A stretch of DNA of 64,000 nt from Geobacteraceae bacterium (GTDB lineage Bacteria > Desulfobacterota > Desulfuromonadia > Geobacterales > Geobacteraceae), in the NCBI GenBank assembly GCA_029975275.1, contig JARKPN010000140.1, positions 1-64,000 on the forward strand. The letters run 5' to 3'. The notes beneath the pieces were generated by a model, which searched no databases, had not been told where the DNA came from, and was given only the letters and a program-made list of their open reading frames with translations. Both the position numbers and the translations under genes were made by a program. Below, piece after piece: positions 53,093 to 62,831 of the stretch (the stretch's first letter is position 1; each line of letters starts with the position of its first letter).

Positions 53093-56000
53093 TCGACCGG
53101 ATTATCTCCTCATGCCTGAGAAACCGTTCTCTGACCATCCTGTGCGCTTTCCTGGCCGTGATCCTCGGGATCTGGGCACTGCTGCGAACGCCGGTGGACG
53201 CCATCCCCGATATCTCCGACAACCAGCTCATCGTCTACACCATGTGGGAGGGCCGCTCCCCGAAGATCATCGAGGACCAGGTCACCTATCCCCTGGCAAG
53301 CAACCTCCAGGGCCTCCCCAAGGTCCGCTCGGTCCGCTCCCAGACCATGTTCGGCTCTTCCATGATCTACGTCATCTTCGAGGACGGGGTCGATCTGAGC
53401 TGGGCCCGGACGCGGGTCCAGGAACGGCTTTCCCGCATCGCCGATCGCCTCCCAAGGGGGGTGACGCCGGTGCTCGGTCCCGACGGCACCGGGGTGGGGC
53501 ACGTATTCTGGTATGTGCTGAAAAGCCGTAACCACGACTTGGGCGAGCTGCGGGCGATCCAGGACTGGTATCTGCGCGCCCCGCTGGAAGCCGTTCCCGG
53601 CGTAGCGGAAGTGGCCTCCGCCGGGGGGTTCGTGAAACAGTACCAGGTGGACCTGGACCCCATAAAACTGCTCGCCTACCGGGTGCCGGTCCAGGCCGTG
53701 GTCAGGGCGGTCTCCATGTCCAACCGTGACTCCGGCGGCGACGTAGTCGAGCGGAACGCCATGGAATACCAGATCCGGGGCCGCGGTTACCTGACCGGAA
53801 AGAAAGATATCGAGAACATCGTGGTGGCCACCTCGGCGGCGGGCGTGCCGGTGTACGTGAAGAACCTGGGCGTGGTCCAGGTGGGGGGCGCCGGCAGGCG
53901 GGGCCTGCTTGAGGAAAACGGCGAAGGGGAGGTGGTCGGCGGCATCGTGGTCATGCGCTCGGGGGAGAACGCCAAAGCGGTCATCGACAGGGTCAAGGCT
54001 AAGCTGAGGACACTGGAGAAGGGGCTGCCCGAAGGGGTCGGCGTTGCCGTCGCCTATGACCGGAGCGACCTGATCGACCGCGCAATCGACACACTCAAAC
54101 ACGCGCTGCTGGAAGAGATCATCCTCGTCACCCTGGTGCACATACTGTTTCTCTGGCACTTCCGCTCGATCCTGATAGTCACGGCGCCCTTGCCGCTCGC
54201 CGTGCTGCTTTCGTTCATAGGCATGCACTACACGGGAATCAGCTCCAACATCATGAGCCTCGGCGGGATAGCCATCGCCATCGGCGTGCTGGTCGACGCA
54301 GGCATCGTGATGACGGAGAACGTCATCCGCGAGGCCGAACGACGCGGGCCAGGGTATGAAAAAGATATCCTTTCGATAACGGAGAAGGCCGCCCACCTGG
54401 TGGGCCGCCCCATCTTCTTCGCCATGACGATCATCATCCTGGCGTTCATACCGGTGTTCGCCCTTACTGGAACAGAGGGCAAGATGTTCCACCCGCTTGC
54501 GTTTACCAAGACCTTCGCCATGGTCGGCTCCACGCTGCTGGCGGTCACGCTGGTGCCGGTGCTCTGCTCTCTGCTCGTCAGGGGAAAGCTCCAGAGAGAA
54601 GAGGACAACAGGTTGATGCGGGCACTGAGGAACGTCTATCGTCCGGCGCTCTCGTGGGCACTGGACCACAGGAAGAAAACCCTGACGACGGCCCTGCTGC
54701 TGTTTCTGGTCGCGATCGGGCTCACCACACGGATCGGAAAGGAGTTCATGCCTCCGCTCGACGAGGGGAGCCTCCTCTTCATGCCGGTGACGCTCCCCAA
54801 CGTATCCATGGACGAGGCCAGGAGGCTGGTGTCACTCCAGGACCGGATCATCCGGCAGACGCCGGAAGTGGATTACGTCCTGGGGAAGGTGGGCCGGGCC
54901 GAGACCGCCACCGACCCGGCGCCGGTCTCCATGTTCGAGACGATAATCCTGCTCAAGCCGCGGGACCAGTGGCGGCCGGGGATGACAACCGAAAAGCTGA
55001 TAGCCGAGCTGAACGGAAAGCTCCGGATCGCGGGGGTGGGCAACGGCTGGACCATGCCCATCATCAACCGGATCAACATGCTCTCCACCGGCGTAAGGAC
55101 CGATCTCGGCGTCAAGATCTACGGCGACGACCTGGACAGGCTCACCGACCTGGCGGTCCGGGCCGGGGAAATACTCGGCAAGGTGCCGGGCGCCGTGGAC
55201 GTGGTGGCCGAAAGGACCCAGGGGGGGAACTACCTGGATATCGAGGTGGACCGCGAGGCCGCGGCGCGCTACGGGCTGAGCGTGGACGAGATCAACGACA
55301 CGATAGAAACGGTTCTCGGGGGAACGCCTTTGACGAACACCTTCGAGGGGAGAGGGCGTTTCCCGGTCAGAGCCGGCTTCCTCTGGGACTTCCGCCAGGG
55401 CATTGACGCCATCGGGACGCTCCCGATCCCTCGGGCGTTGGTAGTTTCCTCATCAAGTCAGATCGGGGCGCCGGTGGCAGCCTATTCGAAGCCGGGCGGG
55501 GGATCGGGGATGTCGGAGGAGGGCATGACCGGCGGTCTCGCGGCCACCATGGCGGGCGAGTCCCCTTCCTACGGCGCGTCAATGAACGCTATGGGCCGTG
55601 GCGGCCAGGTGCTCCTGGGCCAGGTGGCCAGGATCTCGTATGCTCCCGGTCCCGCCATGATCAACTCGGAAAACTCCTTCCTTCGGTCTACCGTGTACCT
55701 GAACGTGCGGGGACGTGACATGGGCCGGTTCGTTGACGAGGCGAAACAGCGCCTGGAGAAGGACCTGCCCCTGCCGCCCGGCTATTTCATCGAATGGTCG
55801 GGCCAGTACGAGAACCAGCTTCACGCCAAGAAAACCCTTCAGGTGGTGGTGCCGCTGGTCCTGATCATCATCTTCGTCCTGTTGGTGATGGTCTACCGGT
55901 CCATGAAGGAGGCCCTCCACGTGATGCTGGCGGTACCGTTCGCCCTTACCGGCGGGGTCTACCTTCTCTATTTGACCGGATACAACTTCTCCGTCGCGGT

Positions 56001-56394
56001 GTGGGTCGGATTCATCGCGCTGTTCGGGACCGCGGTGCAGACCGGGGTCGTGATGGTGATCTATCTGGAGGAAGCGGTGGAGAGGGTACGGAAGCGCGAC
56101 GGCAGGCTGACGCGGGAGAACCTGCGCGAGGCGGTGATGGAGGGGGCGCTGTTGAGGCTGCGGCCGAAGGTCATGACGGTTACCACCGTAATAGCCGGCC
56201 TCATCCCCATCTTCTGGAGCACCCGCACGGGTGCCGAGGTGATGAAGCCCCTGGCGACCCCAGTGCTGGGAGGGATGATCTCGTCGCTGCTCCACGTCCT
56301 GATCGTGACTCCGGTGATCTTCTCCTGGCTGCGGGAGCGCGAGTTGGCGAAGCTGGACAGGACGGTCGCAGTCAGCAGAGCGGAGGGGATCTGA
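53089..56394 (+). CDS. cusA: CusA-like heavy-metal RND efflux pump
   Basis: 1101 residues starting at GTG 53089, overlapping CusB by 4 bases. Full HME-RND layout: twelve helices in two sets, [18 protein letters not shown] near the N-terminus, and periplasmic loops including [20 protein letters not shown]. An insert rich in Gly/Met ([20 protein letters not shown], about residues 803-822) within the second periplasmic loop is uncommon. Such pumps export Cu, Ag, Co, Zn or Ni. Followed after 77 bases by the corrinoid protein of pair F, so a cobalt link is imaginable but unproven. Confidence 0.9.
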   Translation: MIDRIISSCLRNRSLTILCAFLAVILGIWALLRTPVDAIPDISDNQLIVYTMWEGRSPKIIEDQVTYPLASNLQGLPKVRSVRSQTMFGSSMIYVIFEDGVDLSWARTRVQERLSRIADRLPRGVTPVLGPDGTGVGHVFWYVLKSRNHDLGELRAIQDWYLRAPLEAVPGVAEVASAGGFVKQYQVDLDPIKLLAYRVPVQAVVRAVSMSNRDSGGDVVERNAMEYQIRGRGYLTGKKDIENIVVATSAAGVPVYVKNLGVVQVGGAGRRGLLEENGEGEVVGGIVVMRSGENAKAVIDRVKAKLRTLEKGLPEGVGVAVAYDRSDLIDRAIDTLKHALLEEIILVTLVHILFLWHFRSILIVTAPLPLAVLLSFIGMHYTGISSNIMSLGGIAIAIGVLVDAGIVMTENVIREAERRGPGYEKDILSITEKAAHLVGRPIFFAMTIIILAFIPVFALTGTEGKMFHPLAFTKTFAMVGSTLLAVTLVPVLCSLLVRGKLQREEDNRLMRALRNVYRPALSWALDHRKKTLTTALLLFLVAIGLTTRIGKEFMPPLDEGSLLFMPVTLPNVSMDEARRLVSLQDRIIRQTPEVDYVLGKVGRAETATDPAPVSMFETIILLKPRDQWRPGMTTEKLIAELNGKLRIAGVGNGWTMPIINRINMLSTGVRTDLGVKIYGDDLDRLTDLAVRAGEILGKVPGAVDVVAERTQGGNYLDIEVDREAAARYGLSVDEINDTIETVLGGTPLTNTFEGRGRFPVRAGFLWDFRQGIDAIGTLPIPRALVVSSSSQIGAPVAAYSKPGGGSGMSEEGMTGGLAATMAGESPSYGASMNAMGRGGQVLLGQVARISYAPGPAMINSENSFLRSTVYLNVRGRDMGRFVDEAKQRLEKDLPLPPGYFIEWSGQYENQLHAKKTLQVVVPLVLIIIFVLLVMVYRSMKEALHVMLAVPFALTGGVYLLYLTGYNFSVAVWVGFIALFGTAVQTGVVMVIYLEEAVERVRKRDGRLTRENLREAVMEGALLRLRPKVMTVTTVIAGLIPIFWSTRTGAEVMKPLATPVLGGMISSLLHVLIVTPVIFSWLRERELAKLDRTVAVSRAEGI

Positions 56395-56471
56395 AGGCGG
56401 TTTTTCCCGGACTTTGAGCGGTAACCCATTCGATTGATTCGTGGGGAAATAATCTGTTTCGGAGGAATCAA

Positions 56472-57119
56472 ATGTCTGACGTAAAAGAGAGGTTGTTCAA
56501 AGAGCTTGAGGACGCCGTGGTCGAGATGGACGAGGAGAGGGCGGTGGAGGCCTCCAATCGGGTGGTGGCTGAGGGGATCGATGCCTACGAGGCGATAGAG
56601 AAGGGGCTGGCGGCCGGAATGGAGCGGGCCGGGCAGCTGTTTGACGAGGAAGAGTACTTCATTCCCGAGCTTCTCATCTGTTCCGACGCCATGTATGCCG
56701 GTATGGAGGTCCTGCGCCCCCACATCAGGCAGGAAGACGTAGCGGAAAAGCACAAGGTGGTGATCGGCGTGGTCGAAGGGGACACCCACGACATAGGCAA
56801 GAACCTGGTGAAGATAATGCTGGAAACTTCGGGGTTCGATGTCACCGACCTGGGCCGCGACATCCCTCCGGAACGTTTCGTCGAGACCGCCAAGGAGCTC
56901 AACGCCGGCATCATAGCACTTTCAACCCTGATGACCACCACCATGGACGGCATGGGTGAGGTGGTGAGGCGTCTGAACGAGCAGGGCATCCGGGATCGGT
57001 TCAAGGTCATAGTCGGCGGCGGGCCGATTTCACAGGCGTTCGCCGATCGCATCGGCGCCGACGGCTACGCCCACAACGCCGCCGATGCGGTAAAGCTGGC
57101 CAGGAGACTTGTGGCATGA
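56472..57119 (+). CDS. Corrinoid protein (MtbC/MttC type)
   Basis: 215 residues with TTTCGGAGGAATC ahead of ATG 56472. A four-helix cap (1-90) and a B12-binding Rossmann domain with EGDTHDIGKNLVKIMLE; His106 is the lower cobalt ligand. STLMTTTM and VGGGPISQAFADRIGADGY complete the pattern. It carries a methyl group between a substrate methyltransferase and an acceptor enzyme such as the MtaA-like protein at 33267. Its stop overlaps K of pair F, so the two are translated together. Confidence 0.93.
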   Translation: MSDVKERLFKELEDAVVEMDEERAVEASNRVVAEGIDAYEAIEKGLAAGMERAGQLFDEEEYFIPELLICSDAMYAGMEVLRPHIRQEDVAEKHKVVIGVVEGDTHDIGKNLVKIMLETSGFDVTDLGRDIPPERFVETAKELNAGIIALSTLMTTTMDGMGEVVRRLNEQGIRDRFKVIVGGGPISQAFADRIGADGYAHNAADAVKLARRLVA

Positions 57120-58558
57120 GTGACTGTTCACAGTCAATGGGACAGGTTATTCAAATACGGAAAGGAAAAGATGTGTCTGAAAAGGAAAAAGAAGAAACGG
57201 CTCTACAAAGCAAAAAACCAGCCCATGCAAAGACGAATTCCATACAGCAGATCCGCTATGTCTGCGCCATTGGCGCCATGCACAGCGCCTCGGCAATCCC
57301 ACGGGTAATTCCAATAACCCATTGCGGTCCGGGCTGCGCCGACAAGCAGTTCATGAACCTGGCATTTTACAACGGATTCCAGGGTGGCGGCTATGGCGGC
57401 GGGGCGGTGGTTCCCAGTACAAACCAATCGGAGAGTGAGGTCGTATTCGGCGGAGAAGATCGGCTGAGAGGATTGATCGAGTCATCACAGAAAATTCTGG
57501 ATGCGGATCTGTTTGTGGTGGTGACCGGATGCATTTCAGACCTGGTGGGAGACGATGTGGGTGCAGTGGTCAGGGATTTCCAGAAACAGGCCGTTCCGGT
57601 AGTGTTTGCTGAAACCGGCGGGTTCCGGGGCAATAATTTCACCGGGCATGAACTGGTGGCCAGAGGAATAATTGATCAATACGTCGGGGAGTACAATGGT
57701 CCGAGAACGGCGGGCATGGTCAATGTCTGGTCACTGCTTCCATACCACAACACCTTCTGGCGGGGAGACCTGACGGAGATCAAACGGGTTCTGGAAGGAG
57801 TGGGGTTTGAAGTCAACATACTCTTCGGACCCGGGTCCCGTGGCGTTTCCGAATGGAAGAATATCCCGAAGGCGCAGTTCAATCTGGTACTTTCTCCATG
57901 GCTGGGGCTGCAGACCGCCCAACACCTTGAACGGAAGTATGGCCAGCCGTTTCTGCATCTGCCGGTCATTCCGATTGGCGCCAGAGAGACCTCGGCCTTT
58001 CTGCGCGCCGTGGTGGCGTTTGCCGGAGTCGATGCCGCCAAGGCAGAGGAGTTCATCCGGAGCGAAGAGGACATCTACTACAACTATCTGGAAACTTTTT
58101 CCGATTTTTATTCGGAGTATTGGTGGGGATTGCCTGCCAAGTTCGTGGTGGTCGGTGACAGCGGATACAACCTCGCCCTGACAAAATTTCTTGTTAACCA
58201 GTTGGGTATAATTCCCGGCAAGCAGATCGTCACCGAGAATCCACCCGATGAATATCGTGATTTCATCCGGGCGCAATACCGCAACATTGCCGAGGATGTC
58301 TCCACCGACGTGGAGTTCGAAGAGGACAGCTACCGTATTCACAAGTTGATCAGAGAGACGGATTTCGGGCACAAACCCCCCATCATTTTCGGCACGACCT
58401 GGGAGCGTGACCTGGCCAAGGAAATGAAGAGCGCCATTATCGAGGTAGGATTTCCGGCATCCTATGAGGTTGTGCTTTCCCGATCGTATGTAGGTTATCG
58501 CGGTGCGCTGACCCTGCTGGAAAAGATATATACCACCGCGGTGGGAGCCAGTGCGTAA
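57116..58558 (+). CDS. Nitrogenase-like K subunit, pair F
   Basis: 480 residues from ATG 57116, overlapping the corrinoid gene; GTG 57173 is an alternative that removes a 19-residue head. The N-terminal 45 residues are charged and not seen in the other K proteins. Cysteines Cys50 (YVCAIGAM), Cys74 (GPGCADK) and Cys139 (TGCISDLVGDD); GPGCA type. Closest to K of pair B (WSLLPYHNTFWRGDL vs FASVPYLDPFWSGNL). K precedes D, as in pair C. Its coding sequence is slightly less GC-rich than the neighbours. Confidence 0.92.
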   Translation: MSDCSQSMGQVIQIRKGKDVSEKEKEETALQSKKPAHAKTNSIQQIRYVCAIGAMHSASAIPRVIPITHCGPGCADKQFMNLAFYNGFQGGGYGGGAVVPSTNQSESEVVFGGEDRLRGLIESSQKILDADLFVVVTGCISDLVGDDVGAVVRDFQKQAVPVVFAETGGFRGNNFTGHELVARGIIDQYVGEYNGPRTAGMVNVWSLLPYHNTFWRGDLTEIKRVLEGVGFEVNILFGPGSRGVSEWKNIPKAQFNLVLSPWLGLQTAQHLERKYGQPFLHLPVIPIGARETSAFLRAVVAFAGVDAAKAEEFIRSEEDIYYNYLETFSDFYSEYWWGLPAKFVVVGDSGYNLALTKFLVNQLGIIPGKQIVTENPPDEYRDFIRAQYRNIAEDVSTDVEFEEDSYRIHKLIRETDFGHKPPIIFGTTWERDLAKEMKSAIIEVGFPASYEVVLSRSYVGYRGALTLLEKIYTTAVGASA

Positions 58559-58704
58559 AGCCGGTGCGGTTTTTTCGACAGATCCGTGGAGCAGGCGGAG
58601 GGGTAGGGGAAAACCAGTCCGGCACGCACCTGTTGGAGGCATCGCCAGGGAATACGGGATCAAGTGAATGTGTCGGCAGCGCAGGAGTGATAAAAGGAGA
58701 CGTA

Positions 58705-60204
58705 ATGAAGATCAATTTCGATACACCGGTAGTGAAAAGCCGTGAGCAGCGCCTGGGAACCATCATTGCCTGGGACGGTCGGGCCTCGGAGCTTTCCAGC
58801 CAGTCGGAGTATGCGCGGAGTAACTGCGCAAGCGGCTGCGGGGAAAAGGGGCGCAGGCTCTGCGAAATGAAAGGCCCCTTTACCCAGGGATCGGTCTGCA
58901 GCGAGCAGATGGTGGAATGCCAGGCGGGTAATGTCCGGGATGCGGTGCTTATACAGCACTCCCCCATAGGGTGCGGCGCAGGACAGGTCATTTATAACTC
59001 AATTTACCGCAATGGACTTGCCATGCGCAACCTGCCCGTGGAAAACCTGAGGCTGATCAGTACGAATCTGCAGGAAGAGGATATGGTGTTCGGTGGCGCC
59101 GACAAGCTTGAACAGTCGATACGTGATGCCTGGGAACGTCATCAACCCAAGGCAATCTTCATCGCCACTTCGTGCGCAGCCGGCATCATAGGCGACGACG
59201 TGGACGGTTCCGCCAAGAAAATGCAGGGTGAGCTGGGCATACCCGTTATCCCGCTGCACTGCGAAGGCTTCATGTCCAAACACTGGAGCACCGGGTTTGA
59301 CGCCACCCAGCACGGCATTATGCGGCAGATAGTGAGAAAAAATCCGAAGAAGCAGGAAGACCTGGTGAATGTCATCAACCTGTGGGGTGGCGACGTCTTC
59401 ACCCCGATGCTGAAGGAGCTGGGTCTCAGGGTGAATTACGTGGTCGATCTGGCGACTGTCGAGGACCTGGCCCAGTTGTCCGAAGCCGCCGCTACCGTCG
59501 GTTTCTGCCATACCCTCTCTTCGTATATGGCCGCGGGGCTTGAGCAGGAATTCGGTGTTCCTGAAATCAAGGCGCCTCAGCCGTACGGCTTTGCCGGGAC
59601 CGATGCCTGGCTTCGGGAACTGGCCCGGGTAACCCACCGGGAGGAACAGGCCGAAGCCTACATTGCCAGGGAGCATGCCCGGGTAAAGCCCCGCGTGGAA
59701 GAGCTGCGCAAGCTTCTCAAGGGGAAAAAAGGCTTTGTTTCCACCGGATCCGCGTATGCGCACGGACTGATCGCCGTATTGCGTGAACTCGGCATCGAGG
59801 TTGAGGGGTCCCTGGTATTTCATCATGACCCCGTATACGACAGTCAGGACCCCCGCCAGGATACGTTGTCTTATCTGGTGGACAACTATGGGGACGTGCC
59901 GGCGTTCAGCGTAAGCAATCGTCAGCAGTATCAGTTTTATGGCCTGCTGCAGCGCGTGAAGCCCGATTTCATAATCATTCGGCACAACGGACTTGCCCCG
60001 CTGGCCTCACGACTGGGAATCCCGGCGGCTCCTCTGGGCGATGAACACCATGCCTTGGGATATCAGGGCATAATCAACCTGGGAGAGACGATTCTTGAGA
60101 TACTCGCCCACAAAAAATTTCATGAAGATCTGGCCTCTCACGTGAAGCTGCCCTACAAAAAGTGGTGGCTGGAGCAGAAAGACCCGTTCCTGCTGTTGAG
60201 ATGA
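58705..60204 (+). CDS. Nitrogenase-like D subunit, pair F
   Basis: 499 residues from ATG 58705 with AAAAGGAGA upstream; the in-frame stretch from 58564 has no site. Cysteines Cys65, Cys90 (PIGCGAG), Cys157 (TSCAAGIIGDD), with Cys72 forming C-x6-C (CSEQMVEC), plus extra CASGC and LC before them (Cys41, Cys45, Cys53). The cofactor-cysteine equivalent is in VGFCHTLSSYM; the His442 position is Leu (HALGYQG), though His-His stands three residues before. Closest to D of pair B. The stop overlaps the DUF1638 frame. Context with a corrinoid protein suggests a methylated substrate. Confidence 0.92.
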   Translation: MKINFDTPVVKSREQRLGTIIAWDGRASELSSQSEYARSNCASGCGEKGRRLCEMKGPFTQGSVCSEQMVECQAGNVRDAVLIQHSPIGCGAGQVIYNSIYRNGLAMRNLPVENLRLISTNLQEEDMVFGGADKLEQSIRDAWERHQPKAIFIATSCAAGIIGDDVDGSAKKMQGELGIPVIPLHCEGFMSKHWSTGFDATQHGIMRQIVRKNPKKQEDLVNVINLWGGDVFTPMLKELGLRVNYVVDLATVEDLAQLSEAAATVGFCHTLSSYMAAGLEQEFGVPEIKAPQPYGFAGTDAWLRELARVTHREEQAEAYIAREHARVKPRVEELRKLLKGKKGFVSTGSAYAHGLIAVLRELGIEVEGSLVFHHDPVYDSQDPRQDTLSYLVDNYGDVPAFSVSNRQQYQFYGLLQRVKPDFIIIRHNGLAPLASRLGIPAAPLGDEHHALGYQGIINLGETILEILAHKKFHEDLASHVKLPYKKWWLEQKDPFLLLR

Positions 60205-60233
60205 TTATCCGCCGGGCAGAAAGAAAGGCTTGC

Positions 60234-60842
60234 GTGAAAATAGGGGTTGTTGCCTGCAATGTGCTGCGGCGCGAACTGGAACAGGTTCTTGCCGGAGTCC
60301 CCGAGGTCGTCGAGATCATCTATCTGGACGGTGCGATTCATGTCTACCCCAGAAAGCTGAAGGAGACCATCAAGGAAGAGATCAACTCCTTGAAGGGAAA
60401 GGTTGACGTAGTCTTTCTCGGGTACGGCTACTGCCAGTCGCTCAAGGGGATCGAGGAAGAAGTGGACGTGCCGGTGATTCTGCCCCAGGTGGACGACTGC
60501 ATTGCCCTGCTGCTCACGCCCGAGCGTTACGCCGAGGAGATCAAGAAAGAGGTGGGCACCTGGTTCATGACCCCTGGGTGGGCGGAGATCGGCTTCGAGA
60601 TGATCTGCAAGGAACTCCGCCTGGAGAGGATCATCAAACTGGGCAAGGATCCTCTTGAGATAGCCAGGAGGCTGTTCACCCATTACCGGCGCGGCCTCTA
60701 CATAGATACCGGCGTTGGCGATGACGCCGACAACCTGGTCAAAGCGGAGAATTTCTGCCTCGATTTCAGCCTGACCATGGAGAAATGCGTTGCCGAGCCG
60801 ATTCTGCTAAAGGAATGGTTTAGGAAATGTTATATAACATGA
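60234..60842 (+). CDS. DUF1638 protein
   Basis: 202 residues from GTG 60234 (GAAAGG upstream), giving the family start KIGVVACNVLRRELEQ; ATG 60201 overlapping the D stop is an alternative. VDVVFLGYGYCQSLKGIE and VPVILPQVDDCIALLL with paired cysteines are DUF1638 marks. DUF1638 genes are often found beside corrinoid methyltransferases in anaerobes, with no proven function. It closes the corrinoid / pair F unit and supports a methyl-transfer link. Confidence 0.85.
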   Translation: MKIGVVACNVLRRELEQVLAGVPEVVEIIYLDGAIHVYPRKLKETIKEEINSLKGKVDVVFLGYGYCQSLKGIEEEVDVPVILPQVDDCIALLLTPERYAEEIKKEVGTWFMTPGWAEIGFEMICKELRLERIIKLGKDPLEIARRLFTHYRRGLYIDTGVGDDADNLVKAENFCLDFSLTMEKCVAEPILLKEWFRKCYIT

Positions 60843-60849
60843 GGGAATT

Positions 60850-61434
60850 ATGACAAATACGACCATAAAAACCGCGACGGAATCCGATGTGGCTCCCATT
60901 ATTGACGTTCTGGTGCTGGCATTCAGCACGGACCCCGCCGTTCGATGGCTGTATCCGGCCCCCCATCAGTATCTCGACAGTTTCCCCCCCTTTATCGCGG
61001 CATTCGGCGGTAAAGGGTTCGATCATGGCAGCTCCTATTACGCCGACGAATATGCCGGAGCGGCGCTATGGCTCCCTCCGGGGGTCCATTCCGACGAAGA
61101 CGAGTTGTTCGCGCTGCTTCGGCGCACCATTGGCGAGCGGGAACAGACGGAAGCCTTTGCCCTCTTCGAGCAGATGGGGCTATACCATCCCACTGAACCC
61201 CATTGGTACCTGCCTCTCATCGGAGTAGATCCGACCCGTCAGGGCAAAGGGTACGGCTCCGCGTTAATGCGACACGCATTGATTCAGTGCGACCTTGATC
61301 GCCTGCCCGCCTACCTCGAATCATCGAATTCCGCGAATATCCCCCTGTATCAGCGGCACGGCTTCGAGCTGCTCGGCACGATACAGGTGGGGAACTCACC
61401 GCCCATATTTCCAATGCTCCGTAAACCACAATGA
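60850..61434 (+). CDS. GNAT-family acetyltransferase
   Basis: 194 residues. The acetyl-CoA site is LIGVDPTRQGKGYGSALM and the end has ESSNSANIPLYQRHGFELLG, both typical GNAT motifs. ATG 60850 lies 7 bases after the previous stop with GAGGG just before it. The substrate is not predictable; it may acetylate a small amine or antibiotic-like compound. Probably a passenger in the operon. Confidence 0.85.
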   Translation: MTNTTIKTATESDVAPIIDVLVLAFSTDPAVRWLYPAPHQYLDSFPPFIAAFGGKGFDHGSSYYADEYAGAALWLPPGVHSDEDELFALLRRTIGEREQTEAFALFEQMGLYHPTEPHWYLPLIGVDPTRQGKGYGSALMRHALIQCDLDRLPAYLESSNSANIPLYQRHGFELLGTIQVGNSPPIFPMLRKPQ

Positions 61435-61580
61435 CGGAATTAAATTATGGTAGAGTATCATCCCTCACTGTTTTGATGTTATAGTGTCCGTCTAGTAAAT
61501 GGTCCCATCCGGAACGTGTCGATTGGGGCATTTCCGTGAATTTCCTGATGGTACATAAACGGCAACACCTGGAGGTTTGA

Positions 61581-62720
61581 ATGCGGCCCATCTATCTGGA
61601 CTATAACGCCACGACTCCAATCGATCCGACAGTGGTCGAAGAGCTCATACCATATTTGAACGAGGGATTCGGCAACCCCTCCAGCAATCATCCCTACGGC
61701 CGGGCCGCCCGGCAGGCGGTGGACTCGGCACGCGCCCGGGTGGCAGCGCTGCTGGGCTGCGACCCGTCGGAAATCGTTTTCACCAGCGGAGGGACCGAGT
61801 CCAACAACCAGGCACTCATCGGCGCCGCCTTTGCCAACTCTTCCCGGGGGAGGCATATCATCACCACGTCCGTGGAACACCCGGCCGTGCTCAATCCGCT
61901 TCACTGGCTGGAAGGCCACGGTTTTTCGGTGACTCTCCTGCCGGTGGACGGAACGGGGAGGGTGGACCCGGATGCGGTCCACCGGGCCGTAACCGGCGAG
62001 ACCATCCTGATAAGCGTCATGCATGCCAACAACGAGGTGGGCACCATCCAGCCACTGGGCGAGATCGGATCAATCGCCCGGGAGCACGGGATTCTCTTTC
62101 ACACCGATGCGGCCCAGTCTGTGGGGAAGATTCCAACAAAGGTTGATGAACTGCGCGTTGACCTGCTGACGGTGGCGGGGCACAAGCTCTACGCCCCCAA
62201 GGGGATCGGCGCCCTGTACATACGCCGCGGAGTGCGGGTCGATTCCTATCTGCACGGCGCCGGTCACGAGGGGGGCCGCCGGGCCGGAACGGAGAACGTC
62301 CCGTACATCGTTGCCCTGGGCAAGGCCGCCGAACTGGCCGTGGAGCGCGATGCCGGGCGCGTTCTCGCTCTGCGCAAGCGGTTCCACGCCCTGCTGAATG
62401 ACCTGGCCGGCGATGTGGTTCTGAACGGGCATCCCACGGAAAGGCTTCCCAACACTTTGAACGTGAGCTTCAGGGGAGTCGTCGGGGCCGAGTTGCTGGC
62501 TGGTGTCCCGGGGATCTCCGCGTCCACCGGCTCGGCCTGCCACGACGGCAGCGGCGAGCTGTCCGGGGTGCTTCGGGCCATGGGGACTCCACGGGAACAG
62601 GGGTTCGGCGCGGTCCGTTTCAGTCTCGGCGTGCCCACCACGGCCGAAGAGATCGAACGCGCCGCCGAGCTTGTCGCCGCGAAGGTGGAAGAGCTCCGCG
62701 CCGTCCGCCAAGGGGTATAA
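61581..62720 (+). CDS. NifS/IscS-type cysteine desulfurase, second copy
   Basis: 379 residues; TGGAGG precedes ATG 61581. YLDYNATTPIDP start, PLP lysine Lys202 in TVAGHKLYAPKGIG, and Cys320 in STGSACHDGSGELSGVL. The catalytic loop differs from the SSGSACTSG form at 16227 and resembles selenocysteine-lyase-like or class I variants found near anaerobic selenium or sulfur genes. It stands alone behind a 146-base gap that holds a possible degraded repeat end. Role: sulfur or selenium supply for cofactors. Confidence 0.9.
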   Translation: MRPIYLDYNATTPIDPTVVEELIPYLNEGFGNPSSNHPYGRAARQAVDSARARVAALLGCDPSEIVFTSGGTESNNQALIGAAFANSSRGRHIITTSVEHPAVLNPLHWLEGHGFSVTLLPVDGTGRVDPDAVHRAVTGETILISVMHANNEVGTIQPLGEIGSIAREHGILFHTDAAQSVGKIPTKVDELRVDLLTVAGHKLYAPKGIGALYIRRGVRVDSYLHGAGHEGGRRAGTENVPYIVALGKAAELAVERDAGRVLALRKRFHALLNDLAGDVVLNGHPTERLPNTLNVSFRGVVGAELLAGVPGISASTGSACHDGSGELSGVLRAMGTPREQGFGAVRFSLGVPTTAEEIERAAELVAAKVEELRAVRQGV

Positions 62721-62831
62721 TGCATCCAGGCACGGCTTTACTGATTCCAGGGTCGGCAAGCGCTGACATGGAAAATGTCCTGGGTCCGGCCGGATGTTCT
62801 GAAAAAACCGGCCTCAGAACTTCAATTTCCG

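Noticed and set aside
18962-60204. Calling the D/K genes true nitrogenase (nifDK, vnfDK or anfDK)
   Set aside because: No His442 equivalent, short K proteins, no nifEN, nifV or G subunit, and sulfur-metabolism neighbours.
61483-61560. Seventh full copy of the 210-bp repeat
   Set aside because: Only a short stretch (CCCATCCGGAACGTGTCGA) resembles one end; no matching right arm could be found with confidence.
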